A stretch of 7,695 nt of DNA from Xanthobacteraceae bacterium (GCA_030036975.1 JASHSE010000038.1:1-7695), one strand, 5' to 3'. Counted from the first letter of the stretch, positions 1 through 4,738 are shown. Notes: generated by a model not told the origin, from the sequence alone. A program made the numbers and translations.

Positions 1-477
1 AAACAATACGGCCGTAGTTCTATCTTCCCAATCCAAGATTCGGGAGAATGTCTCCGCACCGATAACAAGTACGCTGGAAGCTCGACCTGCCGCTATAGTG
101 CTGCATGCGGCATCTAGGGCGAACAGGAAACCGGAGCACACCGCCTGCAGGTCCAATGCGGCCCCTCTTGTGATTCCAAGCTTGGCTTGAACCCGTGCAG
201 CCGTTGCTGGGAAGGTGTTGTCGGGTGTCGCGGTAGCGACAATTACCAGATCCACGTCGCGAGCAGAGATGCCGGCGTCGATCATGGCACCGCGGCCTGC
301 GGCGGCCGCAAGATCGGATGTAAGTTCCCCACTTTCCGCGAAGTGTCGCTTCACGATGCCACTGCGCTGTCGTATCCACTCGTCGGACGTATCAAGCCGC
401 GCAGCAAGCTCGTCATTCGTGACGACACGCCTCGGCAGGTAACTCCCGCAGCCACGGATTGCGGCTGCGTAGCTCAT
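1..477 (-). CDS. FabH-like 3-oxoacyl-ACP synthase III, C-terminal part beyond window
   Basis: The frame is open from ATG at 477 to the left edge, 159 residues of a family usually near 320-330. KAS III enzymes condense an acyl-CoA (or similar starter) with malonyl-ACP through an active-site cysteine. Visible hallmarks are DEWIRQRSGI at 32-41 (Trp34 in the place of E. coli FabH Trp32), ATATPDNTFPATA at 81-93, and DLQAVCSGF at 109-117 with the nucleophile Cys114, followed by VIGAETFSRILDW at 138-150. The catalytic His and Asn would lie in the missing half. The start overlaps the upstream stop as ATGA, and GAGG at 488-485 sits 7 nt before the ATG, so translation is probably coupled. Being in an operon with a dedicated ACP and an acyltransferase suggests specialised metabolism rather than housekeeping fatty-acid initiation (inference). 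The family call is firm; the substrate is unknown. Confidence 0.93.
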   Translation of the reverse strand, partial: MSYAAAIRGCGSYLPRRVVTNDELAARLDTSDEWIRQRSGIVKRHFAESGELTSDLAAAAGRGAMIDAGISARDVDLVIVATATPDNTFPATAARVQAKLGITRGAALDLQAVCSGFLFALDAACSTIAAGRASSVLVIGAETFSRILDWEDRTTAVLF

Positions 478-1127
478 TCGGCAGCCTCACGCACGCGTGA
501 GAGCCTGTCTTCAGCCGAAATTCGCCTATCTTCGTCGATCCGTGAACCCGGATGTAACGGTATGACGCTCATAAGCAGTTCGGGCGCATCATCTCTGACG
601 AAAAACCCGCTTGGTTTGATGACCCAGCTATTATCCGCCAGCGCTCGAGCGAGGTTGAGCTTGGCGTCGAGTTTCTGGAAGGTGAACCCGCAGTTTCGCT
701 CCAAGTGCTCCCTAACCGCGGCGCTAGTCCATCCGACAAGATATCCTATACCCCGTTTTCGGCATTCGAGGACCACTCGGTTCAAGACCGCCTTTAACCC
801 CTCGGTCGTCGTTGAGGTAAGGCGGCCTACCTCGGCGATGCGGGTTCGCTCCTCGGCGAAAAACCTCGCGACCGAGAATCCCAGCTGGAAATAGCGCTCC
901 GACGGTATGACGTCATGATTGATGGCGAACAGGAGCCCCGCGGTAGCGACCACGACCCCTTTTAGCTCCGCCATCACGAAACAGTCAGGCGGGATCGCCC
1001 AGTGGGTTTCATAAAGCCGCTCATATATGCGCCCGTTCAAAGACATCGCTCGTTGAACGTCGAGCGCACTGCTGGCTAATGTGACCGAAATCTCGCCGGC
1101 GTTGTCGCGGGAGTAACAAAATTTCAT
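474..1127 (-). CDS. GNAT-fold acyltransferase-like protein (thermostable haemolysin / N-acyl amino acid synthase type)
   Basis: A 217-residue protein from the preferred ATG at 1127. An in-frame ATG at 1199 would add 24 residues, but it directly abuts the ThiF stop with only GGAG 3 nt away, whereas GAGGAAAGGG lies just before 1127. The pattern fits the thermostable-haemolysin and FeeM/LuxI-like branch of the GNAT fold. An N-terminal helix with IYERLYETHW (about 34-43) is followed by a strand pair around MAELKGVVVATAGLLFA (52-68). A central IAEVGRL (97-103) resembles the conserved EVGNL-type motif, and then come a long helix and the strand YLVGWTSAAV (129-138). Such enzymes can take acyl groups from acyl-ACP and place them on an amine; haemolysis itself is often not the true role. 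No signal peptide or membrane segment is seen. Neighbours encode an ACP and a KAS III, which fits an acyl-ACP donor. The exact family is uncertain, the fold moderately sure. Confidence 0.65.
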   Translation of the reverse strand: MKFCYSRDNAGEISVTLASSALDVQRAMSLNGRIYERLYETHWAIPPDCFVMAELKGVVVATAGLLFAINHDVIPSERYFQLGFSVARFFAEERTRIAEVGRLTSTTTEGLKAVLNRVVLECRKRGIGYLVGWTSAAVREHLERNCGFTFQKLDAKLNLARALADNSWVIKPSGFFVRDDAPELLMSVIPLHPGSRIDEDRRISAEDRLSRVREAAE

Positions 1128-1130
1128 GGT

Positions 1131-1140
1131 CCCTTTCCTC
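1131..1140 (-). promoter_or_regulatory. Ribosome binding site selecting the internal start of the acyltransferase
   Basis: On the minus strand GAGGAAAGGG ends 3 nt before ATG 1127, with the GAGG core 9 nt away. It is far stronger than the signal in front of the in-frame ATG at 1199, and is the reason for choosing the shorter protein. Confidence 0.6.
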
Positions 1141-1153
1141 GCGAAATGCTCTA

Positions 1154-1177
1154 CCCCCTCGAGCGTCCTCAAGGGGG
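1154..1177 (-). other. Intercistronic stem-loop between the ThiF-like and acyltransferase genes
   Basis: The arms CCCCCTCGAG (1154-1163) and CTCAAGGGGG (1168-1177) pair over 10 positions with one mismatch around a 4-nt loop. In the minus-strand mRNA the hairpin lies about 25 nt downstream of the ThiF-like stop and about 14 nt before the acyltransferase ribosome binding site. There is no T-run after it, so an intrinsic terminator is unlikely; RNA stabilisation, processing or partial attenuation is possible. Its presence also argues that 1128-1199 is untranslated. Confidence 0.5.
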
Positions 1178-1199
1178 CAGGCAGACTATGTCTCTGCAT

Positions 1200-2123
1200 T
1201 TACTCCGCAGCCACGCGGTGTGGGCTGTCGGTGCGAAAACCCCGGTGCATGCTGGTTACCTGCAGGAAGCCGCCCTCGAACGAGGCGCCGTCGTAAAAGT
1301 AACATGCCGGCGCCGGCGGCAGCGGTGTGGCATATGGTTCGTGTTCCTTGTCAATAAGGATCAGCACGACCCGCTGGACGGCGGCACCTTCAGCGATAGG
1401 CGGCGTCCCGGCAAAGAGTGGCACCGTCCGCCTCCTGACAAACCACTCGATAAGCTGCTCACGGCTGGGAAACCGCGGCTCTCGAGGAATGAACTTTGAC
1501 ATCAACTTGATGATGGTCGCCTCGTCCATTCGGGCATCCGCAGGGATATCGAAATATTCCTCAATGGGCATGCTATCATGGGTGTATTTGAAGAGGGACG
1601 TTCCCCACCCGATACACCATGCTGAGACAATGCACTTGATGTTGCGACGCGCCCGGAATTCCTTGTGAAGGGCGTATCGCGGACGAAGCAGGTAGAAGTC
1701 CATCTGGTCGAGGACAAGGTCACACCCCTCGACAAATTCCGCCGCATTCTGTTCAGTGATGCCGTCTCGGAATATTTCGATTGTCACGTCGTCGGTCATT
1801 TCCCAGACCAGATGCCCGACGACTTCCGCTTTGTTCTTGCCAATCGTCGTTTTGCCGGCGCCGAATTGGCGGTTGATGTTGCTCCAATCGAAGGTGTCGG
1901 GATCGGCGATCTTGAGATGCCGGACCCCCAAACGTGCGAGCCTTGGTACCAGCGCGCCACCGATGCCGCCGCAGCCGGCGATACCGACGGTGGCATTCGA
2001 CAGCTTCAATTGGGCGTCCCTCTGCGCCGGGTCGCCTTCGCCAAGCCAGCACAGGCTGCGATTCACCCGCTCCCAGTAGCGAGCATCGTTATAAATGCCG
2101 TCGAGCTTCTGGACAGTTGACAT
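1200..2123 (-). CDS. E1-like ThiF/MoeB-family adenylating enzyme
   Basis: 307 residues. The N-terminal half is a ThiF/MoeB/HesA nucleotide-binding domain: the glycine loop GCGGIGG at 50-56, a strand ending in DPDTFDW at 74-80, SNINRQ at 81-86 (Arg85 in the place of the MoeB arginine after the ribose-binding Asp), GKNKAE at 95-100, and VLDQMD at 137-142 in the place of the MoeB DCTDN loop. E1-like enzymes adenylate a carboxylate, usually the C-terminus of a ubiquitin-like carrier or a peptide. The C-terminal half (about 150-307) is not recognised. The paired CxxC zinc motifs of MoeB/ThiF are absent; the cysteines (51, 134, 164, 170, 274) are scattered. The start is supported by GAGGAG 9 nt before ATG. 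It lies 77 nt after the ACP gene and 72 nt before the preferred acyltransferase start. No ubiquitin-like protein is visible, so the target carboxylate is unknown. The family call is confident; the function is not assigned. Confidence 0.9.
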   Translation of the reverse strand: MSTVQKLDGIYNDARYWERVNRSLCWLGEGDPAQRDAQLKLSNATVGIAGCGGIGGALVPRLARLGVRHLKIADPDTFDWSNINRQFGAGKTTIGKNKAEVVGHLVWEMTDDVTIEIFRDGITEQNAAEFVEGCDLVLDQMDFYLLRPRYALHKEFRARRNIKCIVSAWCIGWGTSLFKYTHDSMPIEEYFDIPADARMDEATIIKLMSKFIPREPRFPSREQLIEWFVRRRTVPLFAGTPPIAEGAAVQRVVLILIDKEHEPYATPLPPAPACYFYDGASFEGGFLQVTSMHRGFRTDSPHRVAAE

Positions 2124-2174
2124 TGGTTGGAACTCCTCACTGTCACACGTTGGATGTGTAGTTGGTGAATAGTG

Positions 2175-2206
2175 GCGTAGCTGGCACTGGTCTCGGGGTG
2201 CTACGC
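2175..2206 (-). other. Stem-loop overlapping the ACP stop codon
   Basis: A perfect 7-bp inverted repeat, GCGTAGC (2175-2181) and GCTACGC (2200-2206), with an 18-nt loop. The arm at 2200-2206 contains the ACP stop codon (2201-2203). No T-run follows on the minus strand. It may protect the 3' end of the ACP message or set ACP-to-ThiF expression ratios; it may also be chance. Confidence 0.3.
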
Positions 2207-2464
2207 AGGAGCGGCTGAAAGCTGCTTCAGAAGCGCGATGAGATCGCCGACAGTTTCGAGGACTGGCGTGATTTCCTCTGGGATTTTGATCCCGAGAGTT
2301 TTCTCGGCGGCAAACATCAGTTCGATGACCGACAGGCTATCCGCCGCAAGGTCTACGGCGAATTGCGTGTCCGCAGAAATCCGATCTATCGGAATTTTGA
2401 ACTGCGACGCCACCAGAGCTAAAGTGTCGGTGTCAATTTGGGCTGACGATATTGCGTCCTTCAT
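2201..2464 (-). CDS. Acyl carrier protein
   Basis: 87 residues from ATG 2464, a normal ACP length. The 4'-phosphopantetheine attachment motif is DLAADSLSVIEL with the modified serine at residue 43 (DSL). It is followed by the usual acidic helix (ELMFAAEKTLGIKIPEE) and a C-terminal helix (TVGDLIALLKQL). An in-frame ATG at 2479 would add five residues, but GGAAGGA at 2477-2471 stands 6 nt before ATG 2464 and so falls inside that longer reading; the shorter start is preferred. The C-terminus ends SAAPA, not Gly-Gly, so it is not a ubiquitin-like substrate of the classical E1 type. It is the first gene of the minus-strand operon, close to a promoter, and would be the carrier that the KAS III and GNAT-like enzymes share (inference). 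It is unlikely to be housekeeping AcpP, whose usual fabG/fabF neighbours are absent. Confidence 0.95.
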   Translation of the reverse strand: MKDAISSAQIDTDTLALVASQFKIPIDRISADTQFAVDLAADSLSVIELMFAAEKTLGIKIPEEITPVLETVGDLIALLKQLSAAPA

Positions 2465-2470
2465 TGTCAA

Positions 2471-2477
2471 TCCTTCC
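2471..2477 (-). promoter_or_regulatory. Ribosome binding site of the ACP gene
   Basis: GGAAGGA on the minus strand, 6 nt before ATG 2464. It decides between the two in-frame start codons 2464 and 2479. Confidence 0.7.
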
Positions 2478-2487
2478 ATGTAATAGG

Positions 2488-2539
2488 CGTACAGACAGCC
2501 ATTACCCTTGTATGTAATTTGCGCACATACATCTGTACG
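2488..2539. repeat. Cluster of TGTAYG half-sites (interleaved inverted repeats)
   Basis: Four copies of TGTAYG lie within 52 bp in alternating orientation: 2488-2493 (minus), 2509-2514 (plus), 2526-2531 (minus) and 2534-2539 (plus). They form an outer perfect 8-bp inverted repeat (CGTACAGA 2488-2495 with TCTGTACG 2532-2539) and an inner perfect 7-bp one (TGTATGT 2509-2515 with ACATACA 2525-2531, 9-bp spacer). The cluster covers the -10 region and early leader of the operon, as expected for a repressor with two dimer sites. The regulator is not in the window. Confidence 0.5.
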
Positions 2540-2552
2540 TTGAACAAGTCAA
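2524..2552 (-). promoter_or_regulatory. Predicted sigma-70 type promoter of the ACP operon
   Basis: On the minus strand TTGACT (2552-2547), an exact 17-nt spacer, then TATGTG (2529-2524). Transcription would start near 2517, giving a leader of about 53 nt to the ACP ATG. The surrounding DNA is AT-rich for this window (24 G/C of 60 in 2521-2580). This is prediction from sequence only. Confidence 0.5.
2525..2540. promoter_or_regulatory. Candidate operator between -35 and -10
   Basis: ACATACATCTGTACGT is a near-perfect palindrome: 7-bp arms matching at 6 of 7 positions around a central TC. It overlaps the promoter spacer and the -10 element, where TetR- or MarR-type repressors commonly bind. 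The size fits a TetR-like dimer site. No specific regulator can be named. Confidence 0.45.
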
Positions 2553-2558
2553 GTCCAC

Positions 2559-2579
2559 TTTTGAAGAACTTTTTGAAGA
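2559..2579. repeat. Tandem 9-bp repeat upstream of the promoter
   Basis: TTTTGAAGA occurs at 2559-2567 and 2571-2579, a 12-bp period. Read on the minus strand it is TCTTCAAAA twice, ending 6 bp before the -35 hexamer. It could be an activator site or an A-rich UP-like element. Confidence 0.4.
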
Positions 2580-2828
2580 GAAGACCCCTAGTGGGGCAAT
2601 GTAACATGAAGGTGACGATCTCACGGCGATGGTAAGCGTCCGTACTCGCTTTGCCCGTTGTCTATGGTTTTTGCTCGTCGGGATCGGGCACGGTTGGTGT
2701 CCGGCCGAGGCGCGTTCTGGTCTGAAACTCGCGGCGCCAAGTGATGCCAAGTGGCGCCAAGTGATGAGAGCTTGGCTGGACCGCTTTTTTCTCGACTCTC
2801 TTTGTTACCACGAGGCTTGGAACAGTTC
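2580..2828. other. Gene-free junction between the operon and the LLM remnant
   Basis: I see no credible gene on either strand; the short open frames here lack family features or good ribosome binding sites. The stretch holds a small CCCC-TAGT-GGGG hairpin (2585-2596) and the CCAAGTG repeats listed separately. It marks the change from the lower-GC operon to the GC-rich right side, so it may be an insertion or deletion junction. Confidence 0.4.
2733..2766. repeat. Phased CCAAGTG heptamers within a 20-bp tandem duplication
   Basis: GGCGCCAAGTGATG occurs at 2733-2746 and 2753-2766. The core CCAAGTG occurs three times, at 2737-2743, 2747-2753 and 2757-2763, exactly 10 bp apart, so all copies face the same side of the helix. 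It is either a local slippage duplication or a protein-binding array. Confidence 0.6.
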
Positions 2829-3176
2829 GTGAAATTCGGCGTGTTCGACCACCTCGACGCTGCCGGTGTGCTGCTCGGCGAACTCTATGCCAACCGGCTG
2901 CGGCTCGCCGAGGCTTACGACCGTGACGACTTCCACGCCTATCATCCGGCAGAGCATCACGGCGCCCCGCTCGGCGGCGCGCCGTCGCCGGCGGTTTTTC
3001 TCGCCGCGCTTTCGCAGCGCAAGCAGCGGCTGCGTTTCGGCTCGATGGTTTTGCTGCTGCCGCTCCACCATCCGCTGCGGCTGATCGAGGAGATCTGCAT
3101 GCTCGATCAGTTGCGCGGCGGCCGCCGCGAGCCCGGCATCGGCCGCGGCGTATCGCCGTTCGACTTTTGCGATTAA
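2829..3176 (+). pseudogene. Truncated luciferase-like monooxygenase (LLM), N-terminal remnant
   Basis: From GTG 2829 (VKFGVFDHLD) the frame gives 115 residues typical of the N-terminus of bacterial luciferase-like flavin monooxygenases: LAEAYDRDDFHAYHPAEHHG at about 33-52, APSPAVFLAALSQR, LRFGSMVLLLPLHHPLRLIEE and LDQLRGGRREPGIGRGVSP near the end. Full family members run to about 330-380 residues. Here homology stops after GVSPF, three codons before TAA at 3174-3176, and no continuation is seen in any frame downstream, where the neighbouring membrane-protein gene begins. Two thirds, including most of the TIM barrel, are therefore gone. The open frame extends upstream to 2751, but those residues look non-homologous. 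Its TAA shares the palindrome TTAA with the stop of the convergent gene at 3173. It is a 3'-deleted relic, probably not functional. Confidence 0.8.
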
Positions 3177-3355
3177 TGCGACGGCGTCTGGATCGGCTCG
3201 CAGTTCGTGCGCCCGGAGAGGAGGCAATCCTCCAGTTTGCCGTTGGAATAGAGTTCGCGCGCCAGGGCCCAACCGACCACGAACAGGAGCACGATAATCC
3301 CGAGCGCGATCAGCGGTCCCCGCCGGCTGGTGTTTTTGTCATCGCGGGCCGCCAT
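3173..3355 (-). CDS. Small single-pass membrane protein, paralogue 1
   Basis: 60 residues. A short polar, basic N-terminus (MAARDDKNTSRR) leads into one transmembrane helix at about 14-33 (GPLIALGIIVLLFVVGWALA), then a roughly 27-residue tail with two cysteines (KLEDCLLSGRTNC, Cys44 and Cys52). I do not recognise a named family. It is real because the plus-strand gene at 4253-4435 encodes a protein of the same length with 40 of 60 identical residues, the DNA differing at many synonymous positions, so protein sequence is under selection. Basic residues before the helix suggest the N-terminus is cytoplasmic, putting the cysteines in the periplasm (inference). It starts 48 bp after the tRNA-Lys 3' end on the same strand, so it may be read from the tRNA promoter; no clear ribosome binding site is seen. 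Confidence 0.75.
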   Translation of the reverse strand: MAARDDKNTSRRGPLIALGIIVLLFVVGWALARELYSNGKLEDCLLSGRTNCEPIQTPSH

Positions 3356-3403
3356 GCAATTTCTTCGACGCGTCAGAGTCTTGCCGCAACCCGCCGATTT
3401 TAT

Positions 3404-3479
3404 TGGTGAGCCCGCAGGGATTTGAACCCTGGACCCCGTGATTAAAAGTCACGTGCTCTACCGACTGAGCTACGGGCTC
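3404..3479 (-). tRNA. tRNA-Lys (anticodon UUU)
   Basis: A complete 76-nt cloverleaf: acceptor GAGCCCG pairs with CGGGCTC, D-stem GCTC/GAGC, anticodon stem CGTGA/TCACG with loop CTTTTAA (anticodon TTT at 3446-3444), T-stem CAGGG/CCCTG with TTCAAAT, discriminator A and an encoded CCA (3406-3404). The 3' end points toward the left-hand, lower-GC operon. tRNA 3' ends are common integration sites, but no second copy of this end is visible in the window. Confidence 0.97.
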
Positions 3480-3680
3480 ACTTGCCGGGTCAATAACATA
3501 GAAATCCTGTCGTTTTCCAGTCGTCGGCCGTTTTCCTGACTTATTCGCTCCGGCCGGCCATCGACCCAAGGCGCGTATATAGGGACGCAGTTCGCGGCTT
3601 TGAAATATCAGATCAAATTGCGGCGAGCCAGGCGATGGTTCCGAGCATGTTGCGTGCGCAGGCCCTGCGGGTCGCCGCCA

Positions 3681-4109
3681 TCAGCGGCAAGGCGGATACA
3701 TTGCGGCCAGCGCCGGGCCGCTGAGCTTGATGATCTGCGACCGCAATCCGCCGTGGCTCGCGATCCATTTGCGCACTTTGCTGGGATAGGTCGACCAAAG
3801 GATCTGGTTGCCGGCCTGACTGGCGAGCTGTCCACCTGTCGGCGTCGGGTCCCAAGCCGAGTGAAACTCAAGGACGGCCCGCGGCGTGACGCAGATCCGA
3901 CTTCGCGGAATTGTGCCCAACAGCATCGTGCATGCCGACGCGCAGAGCCCATCGATCTCCACCCGCTCGCCGGACGAACGAAGCGCTCTGAATTTAGTCA
4001 AATAATCGCCAATCTGTCCGCCGGTATCGTCATAAATCCTGACAGTGGCGGATGCCGAGGCAATCGAGGCCATGAGGAACATGGCCGCCAATGCTGCACG
4101 CACCTTCAT
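3681..4109 (-). CDS. Secreted ClpP-like (COG3904-type) small periplasmic protein
   Basis: 142 residues from ATG 4109, chosen because AAGGAG stands 8 nt upstream and the product then begins with a clean signal peptide (MKVRAALAAMFLMASIASASA, cleavage near 21-22). An in-frame ATG at 4178 would bury that signal behind 23 basic residues. The mature part matches the ClpP/crotonase-like periplasmic family grouped as COG3904: an early strand-helix (GQIGDYLTKFRALRSSGERV), then DGLCASACTMLLG at 53-65 with the putative nucleophile Ser58, and RAVLEFHSAW at 77-86 with His83 as likely partner. Family members may act as serine hydrolases, but activity is not shown here. Five cysteines (56, 60, 73, 141 and none other near the N-terminus beyond these) could form disulfides. 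It is divergent from the membrane-protein gene at 4253, and the 143-bp gap should carry promoters both ways. Confidence 0.75.
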   Translation of the reverse strand: MKVRAALAAMFLMASIASASATVRIYDDTGGQIGDYLTKFRALRSSGERVEIDGLCASACTMLLGTIPRSRICVTPRAVLEFHSAWDPTPTGGQLASQAGNQILWSTYPSKVRKWIASHGGLRSQIIKLSGPALAAMYPPCR

Positions 4110-4252
4110 CGGGTGTTCTCCTTGCGTTTCTCCCGTTTTGCTCCCGGTTCTGCGGGCTTTTCGTTTTCGTCGACGCAATCCTATATGAGCGGGGCTTGCG
4201 GGGGAATGTCATTATTGTGCAACAATGGCCGCGACCGAACCGGACCTTCGCA

Positions 4253-4435
4253 ATGCCCGATCCCGATCAGCAAAACCAAGGACAGCGCGGGCCGCTGATT
4301 GCGCTCGGCGTGATCGTGCTGCTGTTTGTCGTCGGTTTGTGGCTGACGCACGAACTTTATGAGAGGGGAAAATTGGAGGATTGCCTGATGTCCGGGCGCA
4401 CCAATTGTGCACCGATCCAGGCACCGGCGCGCTGA
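4253..4435 (+). CDS. Small single-pass membrane protein, paralogue 2
   Basis: 60 residues: polar N-terminus (MPDPDQQNQGQR), one transmembrane helix at about 14-32 (GPLIALGVIVLLFVVGLWL), and a tail with KLEDCLMSGRTNC (Cys44, Cys52). It matches the minus-strand protein at 3173-3355 at 40 of 60 positions with no gap; the strongest blocks are RGPLIALG, IVLLFVVG, GKLEDC and SGRTNC. The conserved cysteine pair eight residues apart suggests a disulfide or a metal or redox contact (inference). ATG 4253 is chosen because it gives the same length as the paralogue; the ribosome binding site is weak, and an upstream in-frame GTG is possible. It lies in a plus-strand run with the zinc-ribbon gene 105 bp downstream. 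Function unknown. Confidence 0.75.
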   Translation: MPDPDQQNQGQRGPLIALGVIVLLFVVGLWLTHELYERGKLEDCLMSGRTNCAPIQAPAR

Positions 4436-4540
4436 GCGCGCCTCGGCAATGGCACGAAAGCTTCACGGCGGCGTCGTGACGGCGCCACAAGGCGCGCGCA
4501 GAACGCGCCATGTCGGCTGGGCTGCGAAGGAGCTTTCATC

Positions 4541-4738
4541 GTGAATGCCGAAATCGCGTGCCAAGCGCCTTGCGTCGAAAATGTCGGTCGCCCCCATTGC
4601 CCGCGCTGCGGGTCCGTGTTGCACGTCGCCGAGCAATCTGCCTTCAACCTGAACGGCGGCATCCGCCACGATTGGGTTTGCGACGATTGCGGCGAGGAAT
4701 TTGCAACCTCGATCAGGGTGTTGCCGCTACAGGCATGA
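4541..4738 (+). CDS. Small zinc-ribbon protein
   Basis: 65 residues from GTG 4541, supported by AAGGAG at 4527-4532, 8 nt upstream. Two CxxC knuckles, CPRC (Cys20, Cys23) and CDDC (Cys47, Cys50), are 23 residues apart and each is followed by Gly, the layout of a four-cysteine zinc ribbon. Between them lies a hydrophobic, partly beta segment (SVLHVAEQSAFNLNGG), and the ribbon is followed by a short tail (EEFATSIRVLPLQA). No signal peptide or membrane helix, so cytosolic. Such free-standing ribbons bind nucleic acid or protein, or are simply uncharacterised; no partner gene is obvious here. Existence is well supported by the spacing of cysteines and the ribosome binding site; the role is unknown. 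Confidence 0.75.
   Translation: MNAEIACQAPCVENVGRPHCPRCGSVLHVAEQSAFNLNGGIRHDWVCDDCGEEFATSIRVLPLQA

Noticed and set aside
20..379. A 119-codon minus-strand open frame inside the first gene
   Set aside because: Off-frame shadow of the FabH-like gene; the correct frame from 477 carries the active-site Cys motif.
187..894. A 235-codon plus-strand open frame
   Set aside because: Antisense to the FabH-like and GNAT-like genes; no family features.
1665..2120. A 151-codon plus-strand open frame
   Set aside because: Antisense shadow of the ThiF-like gene.
2805..3272. A 155-codon minus-strand open frame
   Set aside because: Antisense to the luciferase-like monooxygenase remnant, whose sense frame matches its family closely.
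3404..3479. tRNA-Lys as an attachment site of an integrated element
   Set aside because: No direct repeat of the tRNA 3' end and no integrase are visible, and two other genes lie between it and the low-GC operon; kept only as a possibility.
4110..4252. Specific promoters in the divergent gap (for example TATATG near 4182)
   Set aside because: Candidate -10 boxes exist on both strands, but no -35 with good sequence and spacing accompanies them, so I do not annotate them.
3600..4298. A 232-codon plus-strand open frame
   Set aside because: Antisense to the secreted ClpP-like gene; Arg/Cys/Ser-rich with no domain, and it overlaps the second membrane-protein gene.
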